Of a stretch of 17,806 bases of DNA, positions 1 through 7,245 are shown one piece after another. The position numbers and the translations under genes are program-made. The notes beneath the pieces are model-generated. The model ran no database searches. It had not been told where the DNA came from and saw only the letters and a program-made list of their open reading frames with translations. Source of the stretch: Desulfobacterales bacterium (GTDB lineage: Bacteria; Desulfobacterota; Desulfobacteria; Desulfobacterales; JAHEIW01); the NCBI GenBank assembly GCA_030145015.1, contig JAQYWI010000112.1:1-17806 (forward strand), read 5' to 3'. Positions within the stretch are counted from its first letter, which is position 1. Each line of letters opens with the position of its first letter.

Positions 1-1
1 C

Positions 2-583
2 CCCCAGCCGGGCCAGGATGTGCAGTTCTATGTGCGTGTTCGCAATGGCGGCAATGCCGGGACCGGGGCTGACGTGGGTGTGGGTTATTTTGTCGACGGC
101 CGGTACGTGGGCTGGGGCATCCGTGGACCGATGGGCGCAAGCACGACCAGCAGCGAATTCGGGATGGCCCAGCGCTGGACGGCTGCCGGCGGCACACATC
201 AGATCACCGCTGTAGTGGACGACATCGACCGCTTCACGGAGTCCGATGAGAACAACAACAGCCACGCTGAAAACATCAATGTCAGCGGTGGCTCCACGAC
301 GATCGACCTGCTTCCCTACCTCGTTCCGCAGAACTCGAATTTCCGGGTCTATAGCCGGCTGAAGAAACCGGATGGCGGCACCGCCGATGAGGAATTCGCC
401 TATCGGGACGGGAGCTGGTCCAACGGACTGCGGCGCTGGTTTTTCGTAAAAAACGCCAGCGGCGAGAACTGGGAAGAGTTTGCTTACGACAGCACCTACA
501 TTTACCGCAACCGCGACACTTCCTGGGCCAATACCTGCCAGGACGGCGCTGCGGCCTACTATCAGGTAACGGATCAGGATTGA
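2..583 (+). CDS. Exported CARDB-domain protein, 5' partial, ends at in-frame TGA
   Basis: The reading frame is open from the first bases of the window, so the true start and any signal peptide lie upstream. Residues from about position 2 to 295 look like a CARDB (cell-adhesion-related) beta-sandwich: a V-x-F-x-V-x-V-x-N-G-G opening, a VDG turn, an AVVD strand and the ending ESDENNNS, close to the NE-x-NN ending usual in that family. After a linker come tryptophan/tyrosine-rich strands (positions 340-575) I do not recognise. The frame stops at TGA 581-583, but the same frame continues without another stop to 1807, and the downstream part has no ribosome binding site of its own. I therefore read 2-1807 as one gene broken by a nonsense codon, or read through. 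Probably surface-exposed or secreted and involved in adhesion or ligand binding; no enzyme motif is seen. Confidence 0.7.
   Translation, partial: PQPGQDVQFYVRVRNGGNAGTGADVGVGYFVDGRYVGWGIRGPMGASTTSSEFGMAQRWTAAGGTHQITAVVDDIDRFTESDENNNSHAENINVSGGSTTIDLLPYLVPQNSNFRVYSRLKKPDGGTADEEFAYRDGSWSNGLRRWFFVKNASGENWEEFAYDSTYIYRNRDTSWANTCQDGAAAYYQVTDQD
581..583 (+). other. In-frame TGA interrupting the CARDB/lectin-repeat gene
   Basis: The codons before (VTDQD) and after (AAFARWVKRY, then Met at 614) are in one frame, and the sequence after the stop looks like ordinary protein rather than untranslated leader. No Shine-Dalgarno sequence precedes the ATG at 614 (the ten bases before it are taaagcgcta plus c). 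TGG (Trp) or CGA (Arg) would be restored by one base change. A short GAGCG/CGCTC hairpin lies at 582-596, but it starts inside the stop codon itself and so is too close to be a convincing SECIS. Nonsense mutation or sequencing error is the simplest reading. Confidence 0.7.
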
Positions 584-613
584 GCGGCTTTCGCTCGCTG
601 GGTAAAGCGCTAC

Positions 614-1807
614 ATGAAGGTCGGCGAAATTTGGCACAGCCCGGTGTCCCATTATGTGGATGCGGGCTACAAGCGAAGCAACGGCTGTCGCACCGACACC
701 TGCAATTCCCCGTATGAGGGGTGGGTGCAGAACAAACACAAACTGGTCGCCCGCCACAGCACTTACACGACTATCTGGGGCTATGCGGTCGACGATGTGA
801 TCGAACTGGTCAACCCTGACAATGCCAACGCGGACCACTTCTTCTATGCCCGGGGCTACGGCCTGGTAGGCTTTGAAGGCCCGGCCGGCAACAATGAGGG
901 ACGGTGGAGATCCGGCGCTTACAACATCAACCCCAATGCCGGGGGGCCGCCGGCTTTCCAGGACCTGTGCGGTCTGATGGGCCTAGCGGCTCGTGTTCTC
1001 TCTTACGGCGAGGTGGGCCGGGTGACGAAGGATCAGCCGGATCTCGATACCTGGCATGTGGTCTCGCTGCAGAACGCGTATGTAAACCCGGTGGTAATCA
1101 TGCAGCCGCCGTCGTTTAACGGAAGTCAAGCGGTGACCATTCGGCTGCGCAACGTCACGGGCACGAGCTTTGAATTTCAACTCGATGAGTGGGACTATCT
1201 GGACGGTGCCCACGCCACCGAGACCATGAGCTATATGGTGCTCGAGACCGGTCAATACACGTTGTCCGGTGGTGCCATGGTGGAAGTCGGGACGATTGAA
1301 GCCCAAGACGCGTTTGAGACGGTGACCTTCGTTCAGAGTTTCAGTCAGGCACCCGTGATCCTGTCGCAGAGTCAGACCCGCAATGGAGGACAGCCCGTTG
1401 TCACCCGCCAGCGAAACGCAACCCCTTCCGGATTTGAAGTCCGGCTGCAGGAAGAGGATGGCAACGACGGTTCGCATGCGGTCGAGACCATCGGCTATAT
1501 TGCGATCGAGACCGGTACGAAGTTTGGCGACCTGCCCTTTTCGGCGCAGCGGACCCCGGATGCGGTGACGCACGCCTGGCACCCGATTGAATTCGAGGTG
1601 ACCTACTTGGATCCGGTGTTTCTGGCAGGCATGCAGACGATGGACGGTGGGGATCCGGCCGGAATGCGTTATACGAACCTCACTGCGGGGAGTTCCCAGA
1701 TCAAGGTAGAGGAAGAACAATCCGGGGACGCAGAGACGGATCACACGACGGAAGTCGTCGGCTATGTGGTGTTCGACCGGCCGGGATTCCTTATCGTCGA
1801 GCCTTAG
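614..1807 (+). CDS. Downstream part of the same gene: three lectin-like repeats
   Basis: 397 residues if begun at the ATG at 614, but that ATG lacks a ribosome binding site and the frame is continuous with the gene ending at 583; it is most likely the C-terminal part of that gene. Residues 1-145 hold four cysteines' worth of disulfide-prone sequence (NGCRTDTCNSP, DLCGL) and aromatic strands. From residue 147 there are three tandem beta-type repeats (about 147-217, 221-300, 306-390). Each follows the pattern: aromatic-P-V-I strand, an NG or DGG turn, R-x-x-N-x-T, an acidic E-rich strand, DG-x-H-A-x-E, and Y-x-x-x-E-x-G. The pattern resembles H-type lectin (discoidin II-like) modules, a tentative family call from memory. 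No catalytic motif. An exported glycan-binding role is inferred. Confidence 0.65.
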   Translation: MKVGEIWHSPVSHYVDAGYKRSNGCRTDTCNSPYEGWVQNKHKLVARHSTYTTIWGYAVDDVIELVNPDNANADHFFYARGYGLVGFEGPAGNNEGRWRSGAYNINPNAGGPPAFQDLCGLMGLAARVLSYGEVGRVTKDQPDLDTWHVVSLQNAYVNPVVIMQPPSFNGSQAVTIRLRNVTGTSFEFQLDEWDYLDGAHATETMSYMVLETGQYTLSGGAMVEVGTIEAQDAFETVTFVQSFSQAPVILSQSQTRNGGQPVVTRQRNATPSGFEVRLQEEDGNDGSHAVETIGYIAIETGTKFGDLPFSAQRTPDAVTHAWHPIEFEVTYLDPVFLAGMQTMDGGDPAGMRYTNLTAGSSQIKVEEEQSGDAETDHTTEVVGYVVFDRPGFLIVEP

Positions 1808-1817
1808 GATTTTGAGA

Positions 1818-1848
1818 CATCGGGGGCGGTTAGCGTTCGCCCCCGATG
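1818..1848 (+). terminator. Strong GC-rich hairpin after the lectin-repeat gene
   Basis: A perfect 11-bp stem (CATCGGGGGCG paired with CGCCCCCGATG) around a 9-base loop begins 10 bases after the TAA stop. No T-run follows, so it is not a textbook intrinsic terminator, but position and stability suggest a transcript 3' end or RNA-protecting hairpin. The rest of 1849-2010 shows nothing else I can name. Confidence 0.55.
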
Positions 1849-2010
1849 CAGCATATGTTACCGATGTGACCGACTGTGTCTGACCGCCTTTTCGAATAGG
1901 CCAGCCGGTGAGCATGAATAGCAGGTGCATAGGCTTCGGTTAACGACGTCTACAACCCTCACTACAGGTGAACAAGCCTGATGAAACGCAAAAGGCTGGA
2001 GAGGTGTTCT

Positions 2011-5000
2011 ATGGGAAAGAACTATTTTTTTAGACTCTATTCTGTTGGGCGTATGAGTTGTCGGACAACTCATAGCAGATCATTGAATGCAATTATCATG
2101 TTGGTGTTGCTTTGTTTCACGGTCGTTGCATCGGGCACACTAAAGCCGGCAGAGGCTCAGGAGGCGCGGCATTCGAGCCCCCCTTTGATCGTTCTCCACC
2201 ATGGGATCGGGAATTTCTTTGTTTTGGCCAGTGATATTCCCTTTAAGGTGCGTCAGGCAGAGCCGAAGGTGCCTTGGATGGAGGTTGAGGTGATCGAAGG
2301 TGATCAGACCGCTCATCGCACTGTTTCCATAAAAAGCCACCCTGAAAACCTCTCCCGGGCCACCTACTACAGCGCGATCCGCGTGGATCTGTCGACGTCG
2401 AAAGGCGCAGACTACCTTCTTATTCCTGTGGCCCTGAGGGTGGGGAAGGAATTTGAGCGCAAATTTAGACGGGATGCGCTTTTAGAGGCTGATATACCCG
2501 ACGCCAACATCCGTCTGCAACCGGACGATCCCAGCATAGATGTTCGGTTCGTAATGACTCCCGGAGGCCATTATATTTTGGAGATTATTGACCGGGACAA
2601 AGAAAACACCAAACGCCAGCAACTGCCCCAATCCGCTCAATCTAAACCGACACAGATGCTCTCTGCGCCTACGATTGAACCCGGCGCACCTGATGCCCTC
2701 AGCCAAACCTATGAAATTGTATTGCCCTGGATGTGTCTGGAGTATCCCTGTGGTCGAACTATGGCAGACGACATTGCTGACGTGGAACCAAATCTTGATG
2801 CAGTCAATAGTGTGTCCTATGAGCGCTATACCTTGAGTGGCGGCTGGTGGGGCATATATGATGTCGGCGATCCGGGGCTGTGGGCCGATCAGGCGGCCTT
2901 GAAAACCTGGCCGATGGTCACCGGCGGTTACAATCCATCGGCCTCAGATATCCAGGCCATGTGGGACAATCGTGTGACCATCGCCAACCACATGATCGCC
3001 GAAGCCCTTGAAAACGGCTACCAGGGATACTGCATCGACGTGGAAGGCCACGCGGATGCCGCCACAAAAAATATCTTCATCAATCTCATGGACTATTATG
3101 CCGGCGAACTCCATGCGCACGGATACCAGCTTATGGTGGTCCACGCGACCTGGTCCACCATCGCGCCCATCGCAGATCTGGCCGAAACAGCGGTGGATTA
3201 TGTCGCCACCATGGATCCGTACACCTCCCTCTGGTACGACTACATCCCCGTCGACTACCATGCGATTGAGCACGATCGATTGATCTGGGGATTCACCTGG
3301 GACGGGGTATCGGCCGATACCCAACAGGAAATGTGGCAATGGATGCAGCAAGGCGGGTATAATGCGGGTGTGGCAGGGGCTGCTGCCTGGCGCACGCCAT
3401 TGATGCCGCCGCATCCGGGCAATGACGTCGACTATTATCAGGGGTTTCGCAACTATTACCCGCCGGCCGATTTCGAGGAAGAACGGCCGGACGGTGACAA
3501 TGTGGCGCGGGCTGCAATTGGTTGGGAAGCCAGCAGTTCTTTTAGCGCCGATTATGGCGGTGACAAAGCCTACGACGGGGTCATTTCCGCAGCCAGCAAA
3601 TGGACCAGTGACGGATCAGGCGCCGAATCGTGGCTGGCCCTTGATTTAGGAAAGGATTATGATGTCACAGGGTTTATCGTACGCCATTCCGGGGCTGCGG
3701 ACGAGTGGCGTTCTTTTAATCTCGCTGCCTATCGGCTGGAGTCCGGCAGTTCCCTATCCGGGCCCTGGACCGTCCTGACGGCAGTGGACAATTCGGCCCA
3801 GCAAGACAGCACCACCACGGTTTTGGAAAGCAATGCGAGGACCCGCTATGTCCGACTCTTTATAACGGATGCCGGGGTGGACAATTACGCCCGCATTCCG
3901 GAATTTGAGATCTACGGAACCGCGCCACCCGACGAGGGGGTTCCCTCCATCACCGGGGGTGAGCCCAAAGGGCCTTTCGGCTCGGGCGAACAGAGCGACG
4001 AGGAGACCGAGCCTGGAACCTGGCGCTGGTCGGAGCGATTCTACGGTCACCAGGGGATCGATCAGATCACCTGGCAGGCAGACGGCTGCGGCGTGCAACA
4101 TAACTACGTCATTGGCCTGGATCAGAACGACCTGATCGAGTACGCCATGAAATTTGGGGGAGATTACAGTCGTCTGATCCTGCGGGGCCTTGCCGACCGC
4201 CCCGGACCGGTGGAGCTTGAGATTTACATTGATGGGAACTACGCGGCCACTGCGGTGTGGGATAACGATAACGACTGCAATCAGGATGTCGCTGTGGAGA
4301 TCCCGGGCCTCCCTTACGGCACCCATGCCATAGCCGTCAAGTTTGTCAACGACTTCTATGATCCCGCTAACGGGGTGGACCGAAACTTTTATCTGGACGG
4401 CCTGCTGGTTGCCGAATCGGAATCAGCGGAGATTCCCTCCATCACCGGAGGTGAGCCCAAGGGGCCTTTCGGCTCGGGCGAACAGAGCGACGAGGAGACC
4501 GAGGCCGAAACCTGGCGCTGGTCGGAGCGATTCTACGGCCACCAGGGGATCGATCAGATCACCTGGCAGGCAGACGGCTGCGGAGTGCAACACAACTATG
4601 CCATCGGCTGGCACCAGAACGACCTGATCGAGTACCTCATGAAATTTGGGGGGCAATACCCATGGCTGATTCTGAGGGGAATCGCCGACCGTCCGGGGCC
4701 CGTGGAGTTCGATGTCTACATAGACGGCCAGTACGCGGCCAGCGAGGCGTGGGATAGAAGCAGCGACTGCAATCAGGAGGTGGGAGTGGAGATCCCGGGC
4801 ATCCCTTACGGGACCCATGCCATCGCGGTGCAGTTTACAAACGACTACCACAATCCCGCAACCTGGGAAGATCGAAACTTCTACCTGGACGCTTTGAAGG
4901 CAGCGTCAGAATGGAATGAGCCGGCCCCTACCTGGGCCTATCCTGTGGGCGCTGCCGAGACCGGAGCTGGATGGCATGTGACCAATCCCCTTGGAAACAG

Positions 5001-5511
5001 CTGGTACTCATCAACGGCGGGCCGCTGGTACCGTGGGCACCTGGGAGAGGACTGGTTCAAGCTGGGGGAAAGTAGCTACGGCCAGCCGGTGTATGCGGCC
5101 GCCGCCGGGAAAGTGGTTACCGTGCTGAACAACTGTGGGAACTATGTGGATGTGGTGATCATTGAGCATTCGATCGCAGGGTTTGAGGAACCCATTTACA
5201 GCTTCTATGGCCACCTCGAGGCCAATGGCTACGTGAGTGCCGGGGATTCGGTCGAAAAGCGGCAGCAGATCGGAGTCCTGGGTGATCCGGTTACCTTCAA
5301 TCCCCATCTTCATTTTGAGATCAAGAACCGCACGGCCCTGGTGAATCCCCCATTTTCAACCTGTTCGGACATTCCAAACGAGACTTACATCGGTGCGGGC
5401 TACTCAGGCATATCAGACGACTACGATGCGGGCGATTACTACGACCCCTCTGACGGCATTTTCGGAAATCGGCACTATCACCCGACCCGATTCATCGAAA
5501 ACCGCAAATAA
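2011..5511 (+). CDS. Exported multidomain hydrolase: TIM-barrel-like region, F5/8C, two CBM60-like modules, M23 peptidase
   Basis: Start taken at ATG 2011 because GGAGAGG (1998-2004) lies six bases upstream; the in-frame ATG at 1981 has no such site. The protein is 1166 residues. A long basic n-region leads to a hydrophobic core (AIIMLVLLCFTVVASG) and a likely AEA|QEA cleavage, so it is exported. Domains: unassigned N-terminal strands (50-230); a TIM-barrel-like glycoside-hydrolase region (235-485) with YCIDVEG at 341-346, like the acidic strand-4 end of GH18-type barrels; an F5/8C discoidin domain (499-636); two duplicated modules (644-801, 808-965) ending in the calcium-dependent CBM60-like signature GTHAIAV-x-F-x-ND...DRNFYLD; and an M23 endopeptidase (971-1150). 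The M23 metal ligands are present: HxxxD at H1010/D1014 and HxH at H1099/H1101. A secreted, sugar-anchored cell-wall or polysaccharide-degrading enzyme is inferred. The glycosidase call is the least certain part. Confidence 0.85.
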   Translation: MGKNYFFRLYSVGRMSCRTTHSRSLNAIIMLVLLCFTVVASGTLKPAEAQEARHSSPPLIVLHHGIGNFFVLASDIPFKVRQAEPKVPWMEVEVIEGDQTAHRTVSIKSHPENLSRATYYSAIRVDLSTSKGADYLLIPVALRVGKEFERKFRRDALLEADIPDANIRLQPDDPSIDVRFVMTPGGHYILEIIDRDKENTKRQQLPQSAQSKPTQMLSAPTIEPGAPDALSQTYEIVLPWMCLEYPCGRTMADDIADVEPNLDAVNSVSYERYTLSGGWWGIYDVGDPGLWADQAALKTWPMVTGGYNPSASDIQAMWDNRVTIANHMIAEALENGYQGYCIDVEGHADAATKNIFINLMDYYAGELHAHGYQLMVVHATWSTIAPIADLAETAVDYVATMDPYTSLWYDYIPVDYHAIEHDRLIWGFTWDGVSADTQQEMWQWMQQGGYNAGVAGAAAWRTPLMPPHPGNDVDYYQGFRNYYPPADFEEERPDGDNVARAAIGWEASSSFSADYGGDKAYDGVISAASKWTSDGSGAESWLALDLGKDYDVTGFIVRHSGAADEWRSFNLAAYRLESGSSLSGPWTVLTAVDNSAQQDSTTTVLESNARTRYVRLFITDAGVDNYARIPEFEIYGTAPPDEGVPSITGGEPKGPFGSGEQSDEETEPGTWRWSERFYGHQGIDQITWQADGCGVQHNYVIGLDQNDLIEYAMKFGGDYSRLILRGLADRPGPVELEIYIDGNYAATAVWDNDNDCNQDVAVEIPGLPYGTHAIAVKFVNDFYDPANGVDRNFYLDGLLVAESESAEIPSITGGEPKGPFGSGEQSDEETEAETWRWSERFYGHQGIDQITWQADGCGVQHNYAIGWHQNDLIEYLMKFGGQYPWLILRGIADRPGPVEFDVYIDGQYAASEAWDRSSDCNQEVGVEIPGIPYGTHAIAVQFTNDYHNPATWEDRNFYLDALKAASEWNEPAPTWAYPVGAAETGAGWHVTNPLGNSWYSSTAGRWYRGHLGEDWFKLGESSYGQPVYAAAAGKVVTVLNNCGNYVDVVIIEHSIAGFEEPIYSFYGHLEANGYVSAGDSVEKRQQIGVLGDPVTFNPHLHFEIKNRTALVNPPFSTCSDIPNETYIGAGYSGISDDYDAGDYYDPSDGIFGNRHYHPTRFIENRK
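2052..2074. repeat. Perfect 23-bp palindrome inside the signal-peptide region
   Basis: TATGAGTTGTC, one central G, then GACAACTCATA: 11-bp arms with a one-base centre. It lies 41 bases inside the gene starting at 2011. It could be a protein-binding site, or could mark a later translation start (ATG 2053 or 2098). With so short a centre, a tight mRNA hairpin is less likely than a DNA-level site. Confidence 0.6.
3941..4412 (+). repeat. CBM60-like module, copy 1 of an in-frame tandem duplication
   Basis: Copy 1 and copy 2 (4433-4904) are offset by exactly 492 bases (164 codons). The first 160 bases of each differ at only about seven positions by eye, while the second halves are much more diverged at both DNA and protein level. 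Confidence 0.85.
4433..4904 (+). repeat. CBM60-like module, copy 2 of an in-frame tandem duplication
   Basis: Second copy; it begins with the same ITGGEPKGPFGSGEQSDEE segment as copy 1 and ends in DRNFYLDAL, which leads directly into the M23 peptidase domain. The conserved cysteine pair (WQADGCGVQ and DCNQ) is kept in both copies. Confidence 0.85.
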
Positions 5512-5614
5512 AGGGAGGGCTCGGGGATCAAAGCGGGTGAATTCACCTGAAATTCGAAGAGGCGCAAAATATTTTGGATGGGCAAATGAAATATGATTTT
5601 TTTTGAAATGTGTA

Positions 5615-6439
5615 TCACAGAGAAGATACGGCCTCTGGGAACCCGTGTCTTAACGCCAGCTTTGCGAACATCTGAGCGAGCCCCGCTCCCAGTGTAAAGA
5701 CGGAACCGATGTCAAGATTTTCACCTGCGGTTTCATCGAAGAAAACATTGAGGCTGGATTCAAGGCCGTCTTCGGGCAGCCAGTAGCATATCATGATGGG
5801 GACTTTGGGCAGAGGCTGCAGAACGACGGAGATATCGGATTCAAATTGCTCTTCGACCTGCTTTCCGCTGAAAATGTGAACCAAATCGTCAAAGAGGTTG
5901 GTATAGATGTCAGCCACCCGTTTCATGGGCTCTTCGCAGCGTTTCTGAAAAAGCGGATAGCGTTCCTGGCCGTCTTTCAGCTCCCGGAACGAAAGCCAGC
6001 TTCCCGCGACCGGCAACCCTTTACCATAAAGAATGTAGCTTAAAAACGGAACGACCACCCACGGATTGACGTGGATATCCGCGTAAAGATGCCCCTCTGT
6101 ATCGACACTGAAGTCTTTGCCGAGGACCTTGAGTGTCAGCTTGTTGCCCGAAAACCTCGCCCCTACCCTGTTCGCTGCCGCTGCCAGGTCATGGCCGGCG
6201 ATCTCGCGCTTGAGCTGTTTCAGATATTCATCCCGGGTTTGTTCGGCCCTATTCTGATCTGCGGCTTCCCCGGAAAAGCGCTCGATTGTTTCGCGATCCA
6301 GTTTGGGGCACTCCGCCAGCTTTTTTTGACCCTGGAAGACGGCCCCCGCAAATGCCAGGCACGTCTTTTCGCCGCATTCGCGGCAATTTGACATGTCGAG
6401 CAGCTGAAAGATTTCCATGGCGTTTTTAGGCGGCGGCAT
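5615..6439 (-). CDS. Fe-S cluster protein with DUF3786 domain
   Basis: 274 residues, starting at an ATG preceded by AGAAGGA. Residues 8-45 form a 4Fe-4S domain of the type found in the large corrinoid/CODH-associated proteins, with the spacing C19-x2-C22-x4-C27-x16-C44 (NCRECGEKTC, then AECPKL). The rest (about 85-274) matches what I know as DUF3786, a domain of unknown function common in anaerobic Desulfobacterota and methanogens, containing WVVVPFLSYILYGKG and IMICYWLPEDG. No signal peptide or membrane span, so cytoplasmic. A redox or corrinoid-linked role is plausible but not shown. It ends convergently with the exported hydrolase (about 100 bases between stops) and lies 105 bases after the cysteine hydrolase gene, so it may have its own promoter. 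Confidence 0.85.
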   Translation of the reverse strand: MPPPKNAMEIFQLLDMSNCRECGEKTCLAFAGAVFQGQKKLAECPKLDRETIERFSGEAADQNRAEQTRDEYLKQLKREIAGHDLAAAANRVGARFSGNKLTLKVLGKDFSVDTEGHLYADIHVNPWVVVPFLSYILYGKGLPVAGSWLSFRELKDGQERYPLFQKRCEEPMKRVADIYTNLFDDLVHIFSGKQVEEQFESDISVVLQPLPKVPIMICYWLPEDGLESSLNVFFDETAGENLDIGSVFTLGAGLAQMFAKLALRHGFPEAVSSL

Positions 6440-6544
6440 ACAGGTTCCTTCTGTTTATCTACGCTTCAAAAGCCGTATATCATAAAAATGCGTGTGCCCA
6501 GAAACATATATGTTCGATCTTGATTTTCCATTACACAATCTTAT

Positions 6545-7168
6545 TCAACCCGAAACTTTTTCCAGTGTCGCGATGAGTGTTTCCGAGGTAGTGACGGTAC
6601 CGAAAAACTTACCGATATTATTAAGTGTCGCGGCATGCTCGGCGTTATCATAGGCACCGCAGCAATCCTCGATCAAAATAACGTTGTAATCGCGATGATA
6701 CCCATCCCTGGCGGTTGATTCCACGCAAACATTTGTGGCCACCCCGGTGACAAGGATGTTTTTTATCCCTTTGCTTCCCAGAATAAGAGCTAGGTCTGTA
6801 CCAATAAAGGCGCTGTAACGGTGTTTTGTTACGATGCAGTCGCCTTCCATTGGCGCCACATTGTAAAAATTGCTGCCCCAGCTGTCGGGCGGACAAATAC
6901 GCATCTTTTCACCCGCCCCTTCCATTCTCTTAAGCCAGGACGGCGAATTCGTCCAGTCACTGTGAATCGTCCTGATGAAAATGATCGGCAGATTAGACTC
7001 CCTGCATTTCTCGATCAGGGCGGAAAGATTCGATACGGCTTGCTCAACATGGTCGAGCGTGGCTGATTTGTATTTTGAAAAAACGCCTTGATTGTGACAA
7101 AAGTCATTTTGGACATCGACCACGAGCAAGGCGGTGTTTGCGCTACTGAGCTGAAAAGATTCTAACAT
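6545..7168 (-). CDS. Cysteine hydrolase of the isochorismatase-like superfamily
   Basis: 207 residues, usual for the family. The catalytic triad of the isochorismatase/nicotinamidase fold is visible: D18 in LLVVDVQNDF, K115 in VTKHRYSAF and C147 in TGVATNVCVESTARDGY. The cis-peptide segment GVAT precedes the nucleophile. The TNVCVESTARD wording is closest to amide-type members such as ureidoacrylate or N-carbamoyl amide hydrolases, but true substrate assignment from sequence is unreliable in this family. Start: ATG 7168 with AGAGGTG seven bases upstream. It follows dctM by 77 bases in the same direction, so it is probably the last gene of the TRAP operon. This suggests the imported compound, or a product from it, carries an amide, ureido or similar bond. 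Confidence 0.88.
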   Translation of the reverse strand: MLESFQLSSANTALLVVDVQNDFCHNQGVFSKYKSATLDHVEQAVSNLSALIEKCRESNLPIIFIRTIHSDWTNSPSWLKRMEGAGEKMRICPPDSWGSNFYNVAPMEGDCIVTKHRYSAFIGTDLALILGSKGIKNILVTGVATNVCVESTARDGYHRDYNVILIEDCCGAYDNAEHAATLNNIGKFFGTVTTSETLIATLEKVSG

Positions 7169-7245
7169 TGGTGCACCTCTGGCAGGAAGGATAATCGGCG
7201 TTTCGATACACTTTGATTCTACTTACCGATCGCCTCTAAATACTT

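Noticed and set aside
581..596. Selenocysteine at the in-frame TGA, with the GAGCG/CGCTC hairpin as SECIS
   Set aside because: The stem starts within the TGA itself, the loop is not at the usual distance, and a CARDB/lectin-type protein is not a known selenoprotein. Mutation or sequencing error is simpler.
983..1930. Long open frame (315 codons) on the minus strand
   Set aside because: It lies opposite the lectin-repeat gene, its product has no recognisable domain and an Arg/His-rich shadow composition, and no ribosome binding site supports it.
5536..5547. Perfect palindrome GGTGAATTCACC between convergent genes
   Set aside because: Only 12 bases, no loop, no T-run; chance-level and not a terminator.
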